This document shows positions 33,871 through 42,674 of a stretch of DNA of 48,382 nucleotides, one piece after another (position 1 is the stretch's first letter; each line of letters opens with the position of its first letter). Where the stretch lies: the NCBI GenBank assembly GCA_964574215.1, contig CAZNLR010000040.1:1-48382 (forward strand), in the 5' to 3' direction. Under the pieces are notes generated by a model, which was not told where the DNA came from, did no database searches, and saw only the letters and a list, made by a program, of their open reading frames with translations. A program made the translations under genes and the position numbers. Origin of the DNA: GCA-2725625 sp964574215 (GTDB taxonomy: Bacteria; Pseudomonadota; Alphaproteobacteria; Rhodospirillales; UBA2165).

Positions 33871-36027
33871 TCAAACCCGTTGAATTCCCTCCAGGAAAGA
33901 CTCCACTTCGGTGCGAAGCGTGTCCGCCTCGCTCGACAAGGTCGATACCGCCGAGTGCATCTGATCTGCGGCTTGGCCGGTTTCGCTGGCGCCTTTTGAA
34001 ACATCGGTGATGTTGGTGGTGACCTGTTGCGTGCCGGCTGCAGCCTGATCGACGTTGCGGGCGATTTCCTGTGTGGCGGCACCCTGCTCCTCGACTGCGG
34101 CGGCGATTCGGGATGCGATTTCGTTAATGTCGCCGATGGTCGACGTAATGCTGTTGATCGCCTCGACGGAGGTTTTGGTCGCCGATTGGATGCCGGAAAT
34201 TTGGGTGCCGATTTCCTCCGTTGCTTTGGCCGTTTGGCTGGCCAGATTGCCGACTTCGGAGGCGACCACGGCGAACCCCTTACCGGCTTCGCCGGCGCGG
34301 GCTGCTTCAATGGTTGCATTCAAGGCCAGCAGGTTGGTCTGACTGGCGATATCGTTGATCAGTTCCACCACTTCGCCGATTTTGTGTGCGGCTTCAGCCA
34401 AACCCTGTACCTGATGATTGGTTTTTTCCGCTTCCTCCACGGCGCCCGAAGAGATATTTGCCGATTGATTAACTTGTTGGGAGATTTCGGAAATCGATTT
34501 GGAAAGCTGCTCGGCGGCGGTGGCGACGGTCTGCACGTTGGACGAGGCATCTTCAGCCGCCGAAGAAACGGATTTGGCATGTTGCGACGTGCTTTCCGCC
34601 GTACTGTTCAACGCATCCGACGTATCCTGCATATTCTCGACCGCCAAACCGACGGTGCTCAGAACGTGGGTAATGGTGGATTTGAAATTGTCCGTCAGGC
34701 CGCTCAGTTTTTCGGCGCGTTCGGCTTCGCGTTTGGCCCGCCGTTCCTGTTCCTCGGCTTTTTGATGTTCGGCCTGGCGCTCCGCGTTCAGGCGTTTTTC
34801 TTCGGCGTCACGTTCGTGCTGTTCCTTTTCGGCCTGGATTTGACGTTCTTTTTCCTTGAACTCGGCTTCATCGCGAAGGCGTTTTTCCTCATCCTTGCGC
34901 CGTTGCTCCTCAAGCTGGCTTTGTTTGCGGCTTTGTTCCTGAGCGTCCTCTTCGAGCCGCAGCCTTTCGATGGCGTTGTCTTTAAACACCTGGACGGCCG
35001 CCGCCATGTCACCGATTTCATTATGGTAGTCGGCGCAGGCAATCTCGGTTTCATTGTCGCCTTCTGCCAATCCGGTCATGGAGGCGATGATCCGTTTGAT
35101 CGGGCTGGAAATGGTGATGCCGATAAATACTGACAATATAAGGACCAATATCGCCACCACGGCGATGGATCCGAATACCAGATTTTTGGTTTGTTTCTGA
35201 ATTTCCGCGGCGGCGGCGGCGGCAATATTGGAATCTTCAATACTGTCTTCCATCATGGCCGCCAGCTTGGGTTCCACCTTGGCGAAAATTTTGCTGAGAT
35301 TAGCCGTTTCCTCGACCAAAGAAATTCTGATTCTGGTGAGCGTCCCAAAGTCGGCTTGGAATTCTTGCATTTTGCCGGTGAGAAGTTTCCTGAGTCTTTT
35401 GGATATTTCCAGCGGCTTCAACTCGGAAAAATAAATTGCGGCCTGTTCGGCCATGTTATCGACATATTTTTTATCAGCCGTAGCAAGAAAACTGGCTTCA
35501 AAACGGCGCATATTGGCCATCGCCAACATCATTTCCAGCTTATCGAAACGGTCTACCTTTCTCTCTATCGACCGGACCGATTTTTTCAGTTTCTTCCTCA
35601 AGCCGTCCTTTTCGGTCAAACCCATTGTCTGCCAGGCGGCGACGACTTTCTTGAACTGATTTTCGTAAGCCGCGTATCCTTTATCGATATCGACGACAAG
35701 TTTGGCGACTTCCGGTTCATCGTGAAAAGTCCGAAGTTTTTTGATTTCGCTTTTCGTGAGTTTGGAGACCTTAGCATGGGCATCGGCATACTTCATTTTC
35801 AGCCGGATAATGAAGTCCTTTTCCCGGCGGCGTGCATTGAGGAACAAATAACGAATTGTGTCGGTAACGCGCAGGCCCTCATCCGCTTGCCTTTTCTCCT
35901 CCAGAATTCTTGTCTGCTCGGACAAACCCTGGTTCATGACAATTCCGACCGAGCCGAAACCGATTAATGCGATAAGGCTGATAAGCCCGATTTGAAGTCC
36001 AATGCTGAGTCTACTGAACGCGCGCAT
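33871..36027 (-). CDS. Methyl-accepting chemotaxis protein, HBM-like sensor
   Basis: A 718-residue chemoreceptor. TM1 is about 11-32, an all-helical periplasmic region about 35-280 starts with LNARRREKDFIIRLKMKYAD as in HBM (helical bimodular) sensors that bind organic acids, TM2 is about 283-307, and HAMP about 308-358. A highly charged, uninterrupted coiled coil (about 352-442; mostly E/K/R/Q) is inserted before the methyl-accepting signalling domain (about 445-715), whose tip is INDIASQTNLLALNATIEAARAGE. It would control flagellar movement through CheA/CheW. It lies between a TRAP operon and a ring-cleavage cluster, which fits sensing of their substrates, though this is inference. Confidence 0.93.
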   Translation of the reverse strand: MRAFSRLSIGLQIGLISLIALIGFGSVGIVMNQGLSEQTRILEEKRQADEGLRVTDTIRYLFLNARRREKDFIIRLKMKYADAHAKVSKLTKSEIKKLRTFHDEPEVAKLVVDIDKGYAAYENQFKKVVAAWQTMGLTEKDGLRKKLKKSVRSIERKVDRFDKLEMMLAMANMRRFEASFLATADKKYVDNMAEQAAIYFSELKPLEISKRLRKLLTGKMQEFQADFGTLTRIRISLVEETANLSKIFAKVEPKLAAMMEDSIEDSNIAAAAAAEIQKQTKNLVFGSIAVVAILVLILSVFIGITISSPIKRIIASMTGLAEGDNETEIACADYHNEIGDMAAAVQVFKDNAIERLRLEEDAQEQSRKQSQLEEQRRKDEEKRLRDEAEFKEKERQIQAEKEQHERDAEEKRLNAERQAEHQKAEEQERRAKREAERAEKLSGLTDNFKSTITHVLSTVGLAVENMQDTSDALNSTAESTSQHAKSVSSAAEDASSNVQTVATAAEQLSKSISEISQQVNQSANISSGAVEEAEKTNHQVQGLAEAAHKIGEVVELINDIASQTNLLALNATIEAARAGEAGKGFAVVASEVGNLASQTAKATEEIGTQISGIQSATKTSVEAINSITSTIGDINEIASRIAAAVEEQGAATQEIARNVDQAAAGTQQVTTNITDVSKGASETGQAADQMHSAVSTLSSEADTLRTEVESFLEGIQRV

Positions 36028-36207
36028 AACCTGTCCTCTTTAGCTTTGGTCTTAATTCCGACCACAGTTAAAGTGACCGGCATCATTCACATGAGGACAA
36101 ATTAGCGAACCGATATTTGACCCGCATTGATTTAAGTCATGATTGCGGGAATCCCTAAAAAGAGTATTATAATATTCAAAATACCGGCAAGTTTGGGTGA
36201 ATAATTA

Positions 36208-37053
36208 TCAAGCGTTGGCCGGATATAGCGCCAAATTTGCATTGCCGCTGGCGGACGATTGTGCGTAGGGACCGTACTGCTTGCCAACCAAATCATCCGT
36301 TTCCTGCTGCAAGGCGGCGGCGGCGCCGAGGAAGACACCAAGGCCGCGGCCGCCCATTTCGCATTTGGCGTCGCGGGCGTATTCCGGCAGCCACTCGATG
36401 GCATCGCCGACGGCGGTCTCTTTAACCATACCGATAAATTTCTGATCCATTTCCTGATGTTCGGGTAGGGGCCAGGTGTCGGGGCCACGGACAACCAGAT
36501 GAGTGAGGGCGTTACTGACCACGACGATGACCCGTTTTTTCTGCGCTTTCGCCGTGGCGTCGATGAGTTCGCCGACCCTTAAATTCTCGTCCAGGTCGGA
36601 CGCATAACAAGTGGGGGTTACGACGGCCGGAATGGTGGCGTCGGGATCAATATATTGCATGGGCACGGTGGTGCCGTAATCCCAATGAAAATGCGGCGTG
36701 TCGGTGGGGTAGCAGGGAATTTCCGCATCGTTAAGCTGAACCCCCAGGGCTTCGGCATAGTCCCGGTCCCCGGGGCGGCTATAGGGCAGTCCCGGTATCA
36801 GATGAGGGGCCTCTTCGGCGATGCAAACGCCTTCGTGTTGGTCGTGGGCGGTCACGACCCAGTCGAACGTGGTGATCCAATGAGTGGTGTTGACGACAAA
36901 CAGATCGGGTTTCAAATCTCGCAAGACCTGCCCCATTTCCTTCAGACCGTCGATCAGCCCCAGGGTGAAGTCCCACGCTTTGTCTTCGTAGGCCATGCGC
37001 GGCGTGTGCGAGGCGACCGTCGAGGCGATGACGCCGTATCTTTCTTCGCTCAT
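36208..37053 (-). CDS. Class III extradiol ring-cleavage dioxygenase (LigB type)
   Basis: A 281-residue LigB-fold non-haem Fe(II) dioxygenase. By comparison with LigB, metal ligands are His16 (SHTPRM), His58 (THW) and Glu232 (CEMGG), and catalytic His185 is in SNALTH. The pattern (THWITTFDWVV, DQHEGV, HLIPGLPY, WDYGTTVPM) resembles homoprotocatechuate 2,3-dioxygenase (HpcB) and the large subunit of 2-aminophenol 1,6-dioxygenase (AmnB). It opens a catechol or aminophenol ring to a semialdehyde. No small alpha subunit adjoins. AGGAGA lies before the ATG, and the regulator gene ends 4 bases upstream (one operon). Neighbouring genes favour an aminophenol- or catechol-type substrate. Confidence 0.87.
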   Translation of the reverse strand: MSEERYGVIASTVASHTPRMAYEDKAWDFTLGLIDGLKEMGQVLRDLKPDLFVVNTTHWITTFDWVVTAHDQHEGVCIAEEAPHLIPGLPYSRPGDRDYAEALGVQLNDAEIPCYPTDTPHFHWDYGTTVPMQYIDPDATIPAVVTPTCYASDLDENLRVGELIDATAKAQKKRVIVVVSNALTHLVVRGPDTWPLPEHQEMDQKFIGMVKETAVGDAIEWLPEYARDAKCEMGGRGLGVFLGAAAALQQETDDLVGKQYGPYAQSSASGNANLALYPANA

Positions 37054-37057
37054 ACTC

Positions 37058-37780
37058 TCAATCTCCTACCTGATGGTTGTTCTCAACCAGTTTATGGACG
37101 ACATCGAATGTCTTTTCGATATGAATGGTCAGGACGCGTTCCAGCGTTTTGATATCGCGGGCCATGGCCGCGTCGAAAATCTGTTTGTGTTCCTCGTGGA
37201 CATCCCGGGTGATGCCGACGGTTTGCAGCGACATGCGCCGGTATCGTTCCGAATGGGTATGTAGGATGGACCGGAAACGCCGGTTCCAATGGGATGGGCA
37301 GGCGGCCACCAGGGCCTCGTGAAATTCCGTATTGCGCTGTTCCCAAATGCCCGAAACGCTGCCCGATAACTTGCTGGCCTGTTCTTCCACATTGGTGAGG
37401 CGGTGGTAAGCGCCCACGAGATCGACTTCCCAATCTTCATCGCCGTGCTCGACCGATTTGCAGGCGGCGCGGACTTCCAGGAGAACCCGCATTTCGGATA
37501 TATCCTTCAAATCCTCCAACGAAATGGACGCCACATTAAATCCCCGTTGGGCCGTCGAGGTAACCAGGGATTCGGAAACTAACAAGGACAAAGCCTCTCT
37601 CAACGTCGCCGCGCTGACGCCGTACTTTTCCTTTAGGTGCTGGACCCTGAGTTTTTCGCCCGGCTTTAGATTGCCGCAGATAATATCCTCCCGCAGCAGG
37701 TTAAGAGCATCCAGAGTCCGCGTGCCGGAGGCTGATCCGTCGATCCCAATCTGGACAGAATTTGTCGATATTTCGTTCAT
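37058..37780 (-). CDS. GntR-family (FCD) transcriptional regulator
   Basis: A 240-residue regulator. The winged-helix domain (about 25-90) has REDIICGNLKPGEKLRVQHLKEKYGVSAATLREALSLL and the FCD ligand-binding domain (about 100-230) contains EMRVLLEVRAA, a QRNTEFHEALVAAC metal/ligand motif and an HHIEH-like segment (TIHIEKT). It is the first gene of the minus-strand operon with the dioxygenase, divergent from the dehydrogenase operon; it is therefore likely the local repressor, responding to a pathway acid. Confidence 0.93.
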   Translation of the reverse strand: MNEISTNSVQIGIDGSASGTRTLDALNLLREDIICGNLKPGEKLRVQHLKEKYGVSAATLREALSLLVSESLVTSTAQRGFNVASISLEDLKDISEMRVLLEVRAACKSVEHGDEDWEVDLVGAYHRLTNVEEQASKLSGSVSGIWEQRNTEFHEALVAACPSHWNRRFRSILHTHSERYRRMSLQTVGITRDVHEEHKQIFDAAMARDIKTLERVLTIHIEKTFDVVHKLVENNHQVGD

Positions 37781-37940
37781 GGCAATACCGCTATTTCCAA
37801 GTTCGAATATAAAATATCAAAAAAATATTGAAAAGTCGATAAAAATATATAATATCGATATTTCTAATTTATCAGATATCGCCAATTGAGCCCAGCAGAG
37901 CCCAATACAGCATTATCTGCGTTTTGCCATGGAGGAAGTT
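37781..37940. promoter_or_regulatory. Divergent promoter region with palindromic AT-rich operator candidate
   Basis: 160 bases between the divergent gntR-dioxygenase and aldehyde dehydrogenase operons. The centre (about 37805-37880) is very AT-rich and contains the perfect palindrome AATATCGATATT (37851-37862), with related ATCGATA/GATATCG motifs at about 37837 and 37875. This is a plausible binding region for the local GntR regulator; it is not proven. Confidence 0.5.
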
Positions 37941-39425
37941 ATGGATAAAGCCGTCGATGCGTCTATCAGAGAGACTCTGAATTTTGTTGGAGGGGAATAC
38001 CGAAAAAGTTCATCCGGTAAGACTTTCGATAATATCAATCCGATTGACGGCTCCCGCGCCTCAATTGTGCACGAGGCCGACGCCGCGGACGTGGATGCGG
38101 CGGTATCGGCGGCCAAGGAGGCGTTGAACGGAGAATGGGGCCGGATGCCTCTGGCCAAGCGGCTGGAACTGGTCGCCGCCGTCGCCGATGAGATCAACCG
38201 CCGCTTCGATGAGTTTCTCGAAGCCGAGGTGGCCGATACGGGCAAACCGGTTAGCCTGGCCTCCCATATCGATATCCCGCGCGGGGCGGCCAACTTCCAG
38301 ATTTTCGCCGACACCATGAAGAACCATCACGGCGAATTCTTTAACTCGCCCACGCCGGACGGCACCGGGGCGATCAACTATACGTCCGAGCGGCCCAAAG
38401 GCGTTATCGCCGTAGTCTGTCCCTGGAACCTGCCTCTGCTGCTGATGACCTGGAAAGTGGGACCGGCGCTGGCCTGCGGCAATACGGTGGTGGTCAAACC
38501 GTCGGAAGAAACTCCCCAGACCGCGTCATTGCTGGGTGAAGTGATGAACACGGTGGGTATTCCCAAGGGCGTCTACAACGTGGTCAACGGTTTCGGACCC
38601 GACTCCACCGGTGAGTTTCTGGTCAAGCATCCGGACGTGGACGCCATCACCTTTACCGGTGAAACCGTCACCGGCGAAGCGATTATGCAGAACGCCGCCG
38701 TTGGCATGCGCGATGTCTCCTTTGAGCTGGGCGGTAAGAACGCCTCCATCGTTTTCGCCGATTGCGATATGGACAAGGCCATCGAGGGCACGGTTCGCTC
38801 GGTGTTCGCCAATTGCGGTCAGGTTTGCCTGAACACCGAAAAAGTTTTTGTCGAACGGCCCATTTTTGATGAATTCGTCGGCCGCCTCAAAACCGAGGTG
38901 GAAAAGATGAAACACGGTTCGCCGGGCGATGAAGGCACCGACATGGGGCCTTTGGTCAGCCAGGAACATCGCAACAAGGTACTGTCTTACTATGAGGCGG
39001 CGGTTAAGGAAGGGGCGACAGTGGTCACCGGCGGCGGCATTCCCGACATGCCCGATGATCTGGCCGGCGGCTCCTGGATCGAACCGACCATCTGGACCGG
39101 TCTTGCCGATGATGCCTCACCGGTTACCGATGAAATTTTCGGACCCTGCTGCCACATCCGGCCCTTCGATACGGAAGAGGAAGCAATCCAATTGGCCAAC
39201 GACACCAAATACGGTTTGGCCTGTTCCATCTGGACGGAAAATCTCGGCCGCGCCCATCGGGTTGGTCCCCAAATGGAGGTCGGTCTCTGCTGGATCAATT
39301 GCTGGTTCCTGCGCGATCTGCGGACTCCCTTCGGCGGCGCCAAGCAATCGGGCATCGGACGCGAGGGCGGTGAATATTCCCTTGAGTTCTACCTGGAAAC
39401 CAGCAACGTTTGCGTCAAACTATAA
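37941..39425 (+). CDS. 2-hydroxy-/2-amino-muconic 6-semialdehyde dehydrogenase
   Basis: A 494-residue NAD-dependent aldehyde dehydrogenase. Key parts: FELGGKN (catalytic Glu), NCGQVCLNTE (catalytic Cys), and the C-terminal CWFLRDLRTPFGGAKQSGIGREGG, typical of 2-hydroxymuconic semialdehyde (DmpC/XylG) and 2-aminomuconic semialdehyde (AmnC) dehydrogenases. It oxidises the ring-cleavage product to the dicarboxylate. ATG 37941 was chosen because GGAGG lies five bases before it; the frame also opens at 37929. First gene of a five-gene plus-strand operon. Confidence 0.92.
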   Translation: MDKAVDASIRETLNFVGGEYRKSSSGKTFDNINPIDGSRASIVHEADAADVDAAVSAAKEALNGEWGRMPLAKRLELVAAVADEINRRFDEFLEAEVADTGKPVSLASHIDIPRGAANFQIFADTMKNHHGEFFNSPTPDGTGAINYTSERPKGVIAVVCPWNLPLLLMTWKVGPALACGNTVVVKPSEETPQTASLLGEVMNTVGIPKGVYNVVNGFGPDSTGEFLVKHPDVDAITFTGETVTGEAIMQNAAVGMRDVSFELGGKNASIVFADCDMDKAIEGTVRSVFANCGQVCLNTEKVFVERPIFDEFVGRLKTEVEKMKHGSPGDEGTDMGPLVSQEHRNKVLSYYEAAVKEGATVVTGGGIPDMPDDLAGGSWIEPTIWTGLADDASPVTDEIFGPCCHIRPFDTEEEAIQLANDTKYGLACSIWTENLGRAHRVGPQMEVGLCWINCWFLRDLRTPFGGAKQSGIGREGGEYSLEFYLETSNVCVKL

Positions 39426-39442
39426 ATCGGGAGGAATAAAAA

Positions 39443-40231
39443 GTGGTTGATAGCTCCGTGATCCAAAAAGCGGCCGACAAGTTGCAGACGGCCTACGATA
39501 CCGGTGTCGGCTGTTCGCCGGTTAGGGAACTGTTGCCCGAGGGCGATATCGATGCCGCCTATGAGGTGCAGGAAGTGAATACCGAACGGCGTCTCGCTGC
39601 CGGCGGGCGGCTGGTGGGCCGTAAGATCGGTCTGACGTCAAAACTCGTTCAAAAGCAATTGGGTGTCGACCGGCCCGATTTCGGCATGTTGTTCGCCGAT
39701 ATGGAAGTTTCCGACGGTGAGGAAGTGCCTGCCGATAAATTGCTGGCGCCCAAAGTGGAAGGCGAGATCGCCTATGTGTTGGGCAAGGACTTGAACGTTG
39801 AGAACCCTACCACCACCGATGTTATCAAAGCCATCGATTACGCCACGCCTTCCATTGAAATCGTCGACAGTAGAATCAAGGATTGGGACATCAACATTCA
39901 GGACACCATCGCCGACAACGCCTCGGCGGTGCTCTATGTGCTGGGCAACCAGAAAGTATCGTTGGATTCCTTCGACGGCAGGCTTTGCGGCATGGTGGTG
40001 GAACATCGGGGCGAGCCGGTTTCCGTCGGCGCCGGCGCCGCCTGTCTCGGCCATCCCATTAATGCGGTCAAATGGCTGGCCGACGAGATGGTGCGGCGGG
40101 GACGGCCCTTGTCGGCGGGCGACGTGGTTATGTCGGGCGCGCTCGGTCCCATGGTGCCGGTGAAATTCGGCGAAGTCTATGAAGTCAGCATCAACGGTCT
40201 CGGTTCGGTCCGTGCGGCGTTTGGCGCGTAA
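39443..40231 (+). CDS. 2-oxopent-4-enoate hydratase (MhpD/DmpE-like)
   Basis: A 262-residue hydratase of the FAH-fold MhpD family: GRKIGLTSKLVQKQLGVDRPDFGMLFADM, metal-binding EGEIAYVLGKDL, and VDSRIKDWDI. It adds water to 2-oxopent-4-enoate to give 4-hydroxy-2-oxopentanoate. GTG start with GGGAGGAA upstream, 17 bases after the dehydrogenase. In other clusters it forms a complex with the decarboxylase encoded next. Confidence 0.92.
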   Translation: MVDSSVIQKAADKLQTAYDTGVGCSPVRELLPEGDIDAAYEVQEVNTERRLAAGGRLVGRKIGLTSKLVQKQLGVDRPDFGMLFADMEVSDGEEVPADKLLAPKVEGEIAYVLGKDLNVENPTTTDVIKAIDYATPSIEIVDSRIKDWDINIQDTIADNASAVLYVLGNQKVSLDSFDGRLCGMVVEHRGEPVSVGAGAACLGHPINAVKWLADEMVRRGRPLSAGDVVMSGALGPMVPVKFGEVYEVSINGLGSVRAAFGA

Positions 40232-40264
40232 GAAATTTGAAATATCTATCAGGAGGAACATCGC

Positions 40265-41035
40265 GTGAGCGTGGATTTGGATACATTAGCTGAAACAGTG
40301 GATGACGCAGCACGGTCGGCGACCGCCATACCGCAGCTATCGGAAAGTGAGAATTTCAGCCTCGACGAGGCTTACGACATCCAAGCCAAAAGCATTCAAC
40401 GTCGGCTCGATCGCGGTGAAGTGCGGGTCGGTATGAAAATGGGCTTCACCAGCCGCGCCAAAATGGTGCAGATGGGGGTCGACGACATGATCTGGGGTCG
40501 CCTGACCGATGGCATGCTGGTGGAAGACGGCGATGCCATTGATTTTTCCAAATACGTTCATCCCCGGGTCGAGCCCGAGGTCGCCTTCCTGTTGAAAGCC
40601 CCCCTGGAAGGGCCGGTAACGCCGATCCAGGCGATGGCGGCGGTGGAAGCCATCGCACCCGCCTTGGAAATCATTGATTCCCGCTATAAGGATTTCAAAT
40701 TTTCCGTCGAGGACGTGGTTGCCGACAATTCATCTTCGTCCGGGTTTGTGGTCGGCGACTGGTGCCAGCCGGATCAGGATATCGCCAACCGGGGCATGAT
40801 CATGGAGTTCAACGGCCGTCCGGTGCAGATTGGCTCCAGCGCCGCCATTCTCGGTAATCCGGCGCGCTCTCTGGCAACGGCGTCCCGTATGGTGGCCGAA
40901 TACGGCGAAAAACTGGAAGCCGGCTGGATCGTCATGGCCGGCGGCGCTACGGCGGCGGAAGCCCTATTGCCCGGCATCTCCGTTCGAAACACGGTCGAAG
41001 GTCTCGGCACTGTCGGGTTCGGAGTGGCGGGCTGA
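40265..41035 (+). CDS. 4-oxalocrotonate decarboxylase (DmpH/AmnE-like)
   Basis: A 256-residue FAH-fold decarboxylase, paralogous to the hydratase. The discriminating pattern GMKMGFTSRAKMVQMGVDDMIWGRLTDGM and VHPRVEPEVAFLL matches 4-oxalocrotonate decarboxylases. It turns 4-oxalocrotonate into 2-oxopent-4-enoate. GTG start with AGGAGGAA upstream. The stop overlaps the next start (TGATG), so it is coupled to the SDR gene. Confidence 0.92.
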   Translation: MSVDLDTLAETVDDAARSATAIPQLSESENFSLDEAYDIQAKSIQRRLDRGEVRVGMKMGFTSRAKMVQMGVDDMIWGRLTDGMLVEDGDAIDFSKYVHPRVEPEVAFLLKAPLEGPVTPIQAMAAVEAIAPALEIIDSRYKDFKFSVEDVVADNSSSSGFVVGDWCQPDQDIANRGMIMEFNGRPVQIGSSAAILGNPARSLATASRMVAEYGEKLEAGWIVMAGGATAAEALLPGISVRNTVEGLGTVGFGVAG

Positions 41036-41787
41036 TGGCGGAAAATAAAATCGATTTAAATGGCCGGGGCGCCATTGTCACCGGCGGCGCGGCGGGACTT
41101 GGGTTCGCCATTGCCGACCGGCTGGCCAGTTCCGGCGCAAATGTCTGTATATGGGATATCAACCAGGACGCCATTGATGAAGCCGTCAAAAAATTGACAG
41201 GCAATGCTTCCGGCGTGATTTGTAATGTGGCCGACGCCGCGTCGGTGGCCGACGCCGTTACAGCAACCAAGGAAAAATTGGGCGCCATCCATATTACCGT
41301 GAACAATGCCGGGATATCCGGCCCCAACATGACCAGCTGGGAGTATCCGCCGGAAGAATGGCAAAAGGTCATCGACGTCAATTTGACCGGCACCTTTCTG
41401 GTTTCCAGCGCAGTGATTCCGGAAATGATCGAGGGCGACTATGGGCGCATCGTCAATATCGCGTCGGTGGCGGGCAAAGACGGCAATCCCAAGGCTCCCG
41501 CCTATACAGCGAGCAAAGCCGGCATCATCGGGCTGACCAAGGCGCTGGGCAAGGAACTGGCCAATACCAATGTCTTGGTCAACTGCGTCACACCGGCAGC
41601 GGTTAGAACCGCGATCTTCGACCAGATGACCCAGGACCATATCGACTTTATGCTCTCTAAGATTCCCATGAACCGATTCGGCCAGCCCGAGGAAATCGCC
41701 GCTATGGTGGCGTGGCTGTGTTCGGAAGAGTGCTCGTTTTCGACCGGCGGCGTGTTTGACCTGTCCGGTGGCCGGTCAACTTATTGA
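41035..41787 (+). CDS. SDR dehydrogenase, 2-keto-3-deoxyrhamnonate 4-dehydrogenase-like
   Basis: A 250-residue classical SDR. NAD-binding TGGAAGLGFAIA, Asp41 after beta 2 (NAD preference), NNAG, and Ser144-Tyr157-Lys161 catalytic residues. The sequence, notably NNAGISGPN, WEYPPEEWQKVIDVNLTG, GKDGNPKAPAYTASKAG and the end VFDLSGGRSTY, resembles the 2-keto-3-deoxy-L-rhamnonate 4-dehydrogenase (LRA5) group, which oxidises a 4-hydroxy-2-oxo acid to a 2,4-dioxo acid. Here the 4-hydroxy-2-oxopentanoate made by the upstream hydratase would be a fitting substrate, giving acetylpyruvate. This is inference; general SDR identity is certain. Confidence 0.85.
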   Translation: MAENKIDLNGRGAIVTGGAAGLGFAIADRLASSGANVCIWDINQDAIDEAVKKLTGNASGVICNVADAASVADAVTATKEKLGAIHITVNNAGISGPNMTSWEYPPEEWQKVIDVNLTGTFLVSSAVIPEMIEGDYGRIVNIASVAGKDGNPKAPAYTASKAGIIGLTKALGKELANTNVLVNCVTPAAVRTAIFDQMTQDHIDFMLSKIPMNRFGQPEEIAAMVAWLCSEECSFSTGGVFDLSGGRSTY

Positions 41788-41799
41788 TAGGATGGTGCG

Positions 41800-42651
41800 A
41801 TGAAACTCGTCAGTTATCACAGTGACGGTCTGGACCGTTACGGCGTTGTCAAAGAGGACGGTGTCGTCGATATGTATGCCCGGTTGGAAAAATCTTACCC
41901 TACGCTCAGGGATGTGATCGCGGCAGGAGAAATTGATCGGCTTCAAGAGATCGCCGATGGCGCTGACATTGATCATTTTCTGGATGACATAGATTTCAAT
42001 CTGCCGGTGCCGAACCTGCAGAAGATCATGTGTGCCGGCCGCAACTACCGCGCCTATCACGAGGTTGTGGAAGAAGGAAAGACCCCGGAATATCCCAGTG
42101 TCTTCGGCCGTTTCGTCAGCGGGTTTTCGGCCCATGGCGAGGATATTCTTAAACCGAAAGCGGGTGAGCGCTTCGACTATGAAGGCGAATTGGTGGCTGT
42201 CATCGGTCAGCGGACCCGGCACATTTCTATTGAAGATGCCCTCGATGCCGTTGCCGGTTATACCATCATGAACGAAGGCACCGTCCGGGACTGGATGCCC
42301 AAAGGCACCCAAAACACGCCGGCCAAAAATTTCTACCGGTCAGGCGGTATCGGTCCGTGGATCGTTACCAAGGATGATGTCGGCGACCCGTCCGACCAGC
42401 ATATCATCACACGGCGCAACGGTGAGGTGGTGCAGGACGGCGGCACCGACATGATGATCTTCGACACCCAGTATCTGATCTCGCACATCTCAAAATTCAC
42501 CTGGCTGGAGCCCGGCGACATGATCGCCACCGGCAGCCCCGGCGGTTCCATCATCGAAAGCGACGATCCGCAATGGCTTCAGGCGGGTGATGTGGTGGAA
42601 GTAGAAATCCCCCTGATCGGCGCCCTCAGCAACACGGTCGCCGACGAGTAG
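41800..42651 (+). CDS. Fumarylacetoacetate hydrolase-family protein (acylpyruvase-like)
   Basis: A 283-residue FAH-family enzyme. The conserved core starts at MCAGRNYRAYHEV; metal ligands are Glu128 and Glu130 (DYEGELVAVIG) and the third acidic position is in MNEGTVRDW (Glu159 where many members have Asp). The family cleaves C-C bonds of 2,4-dioxo acids (acylpyruvases, LRA6) or isomerises/decarboxylates muconate-type acids. Being next to the SDR, hydrolysis of acetylpyruvate to acetate and pyruvate is suggested. Last gene of the plus-strand operon, 12 bases after the SDR. Confidence 0.85.
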   Translation: MKLVSYHSDGLDRYGVVKEDGVVDMYARLEKSYPTLRDVIAAGEIDRLQEIADGADIDHFLDDIDFNLPVPNLQKIMCAGRNYRAYHEVVEEGKTPEYPSVFGRFVSGFSAHGEDILKPKAGERFDYEGELVAVIGQRTRHISIEDALDAVAGYTIMNEGTVRDWMPKGTQNTPAKNFYRSGGIGPWIVTKDDVGDPSDQHIITRRNGEVVQDGGTDMMIFDTQYLISHISKFTWLEPGDMIATGSPGGSIIESDDPQWLQAGDVVEVEIPLIGALSNTVADE

Positions 42652-42674
42652 GCAACCCCACCGTTAAGTACTCA

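Noticed and set aside
33714..34319. 201-codon minus-strand frame overlapping the end of the chemoreceptor gene
   Set aside because: It is a second frame of the receptor gene (Pro/Arg/Ser-rich) running into the intergenic region; no homology.
34027..35133. 368-codon plus-strand open frame
   Set aside because: Antisense to the chemoreceptor's coiled coil and signalling domain; composition (Gly/Phe/Leu-rich) is that of a shadow frame.
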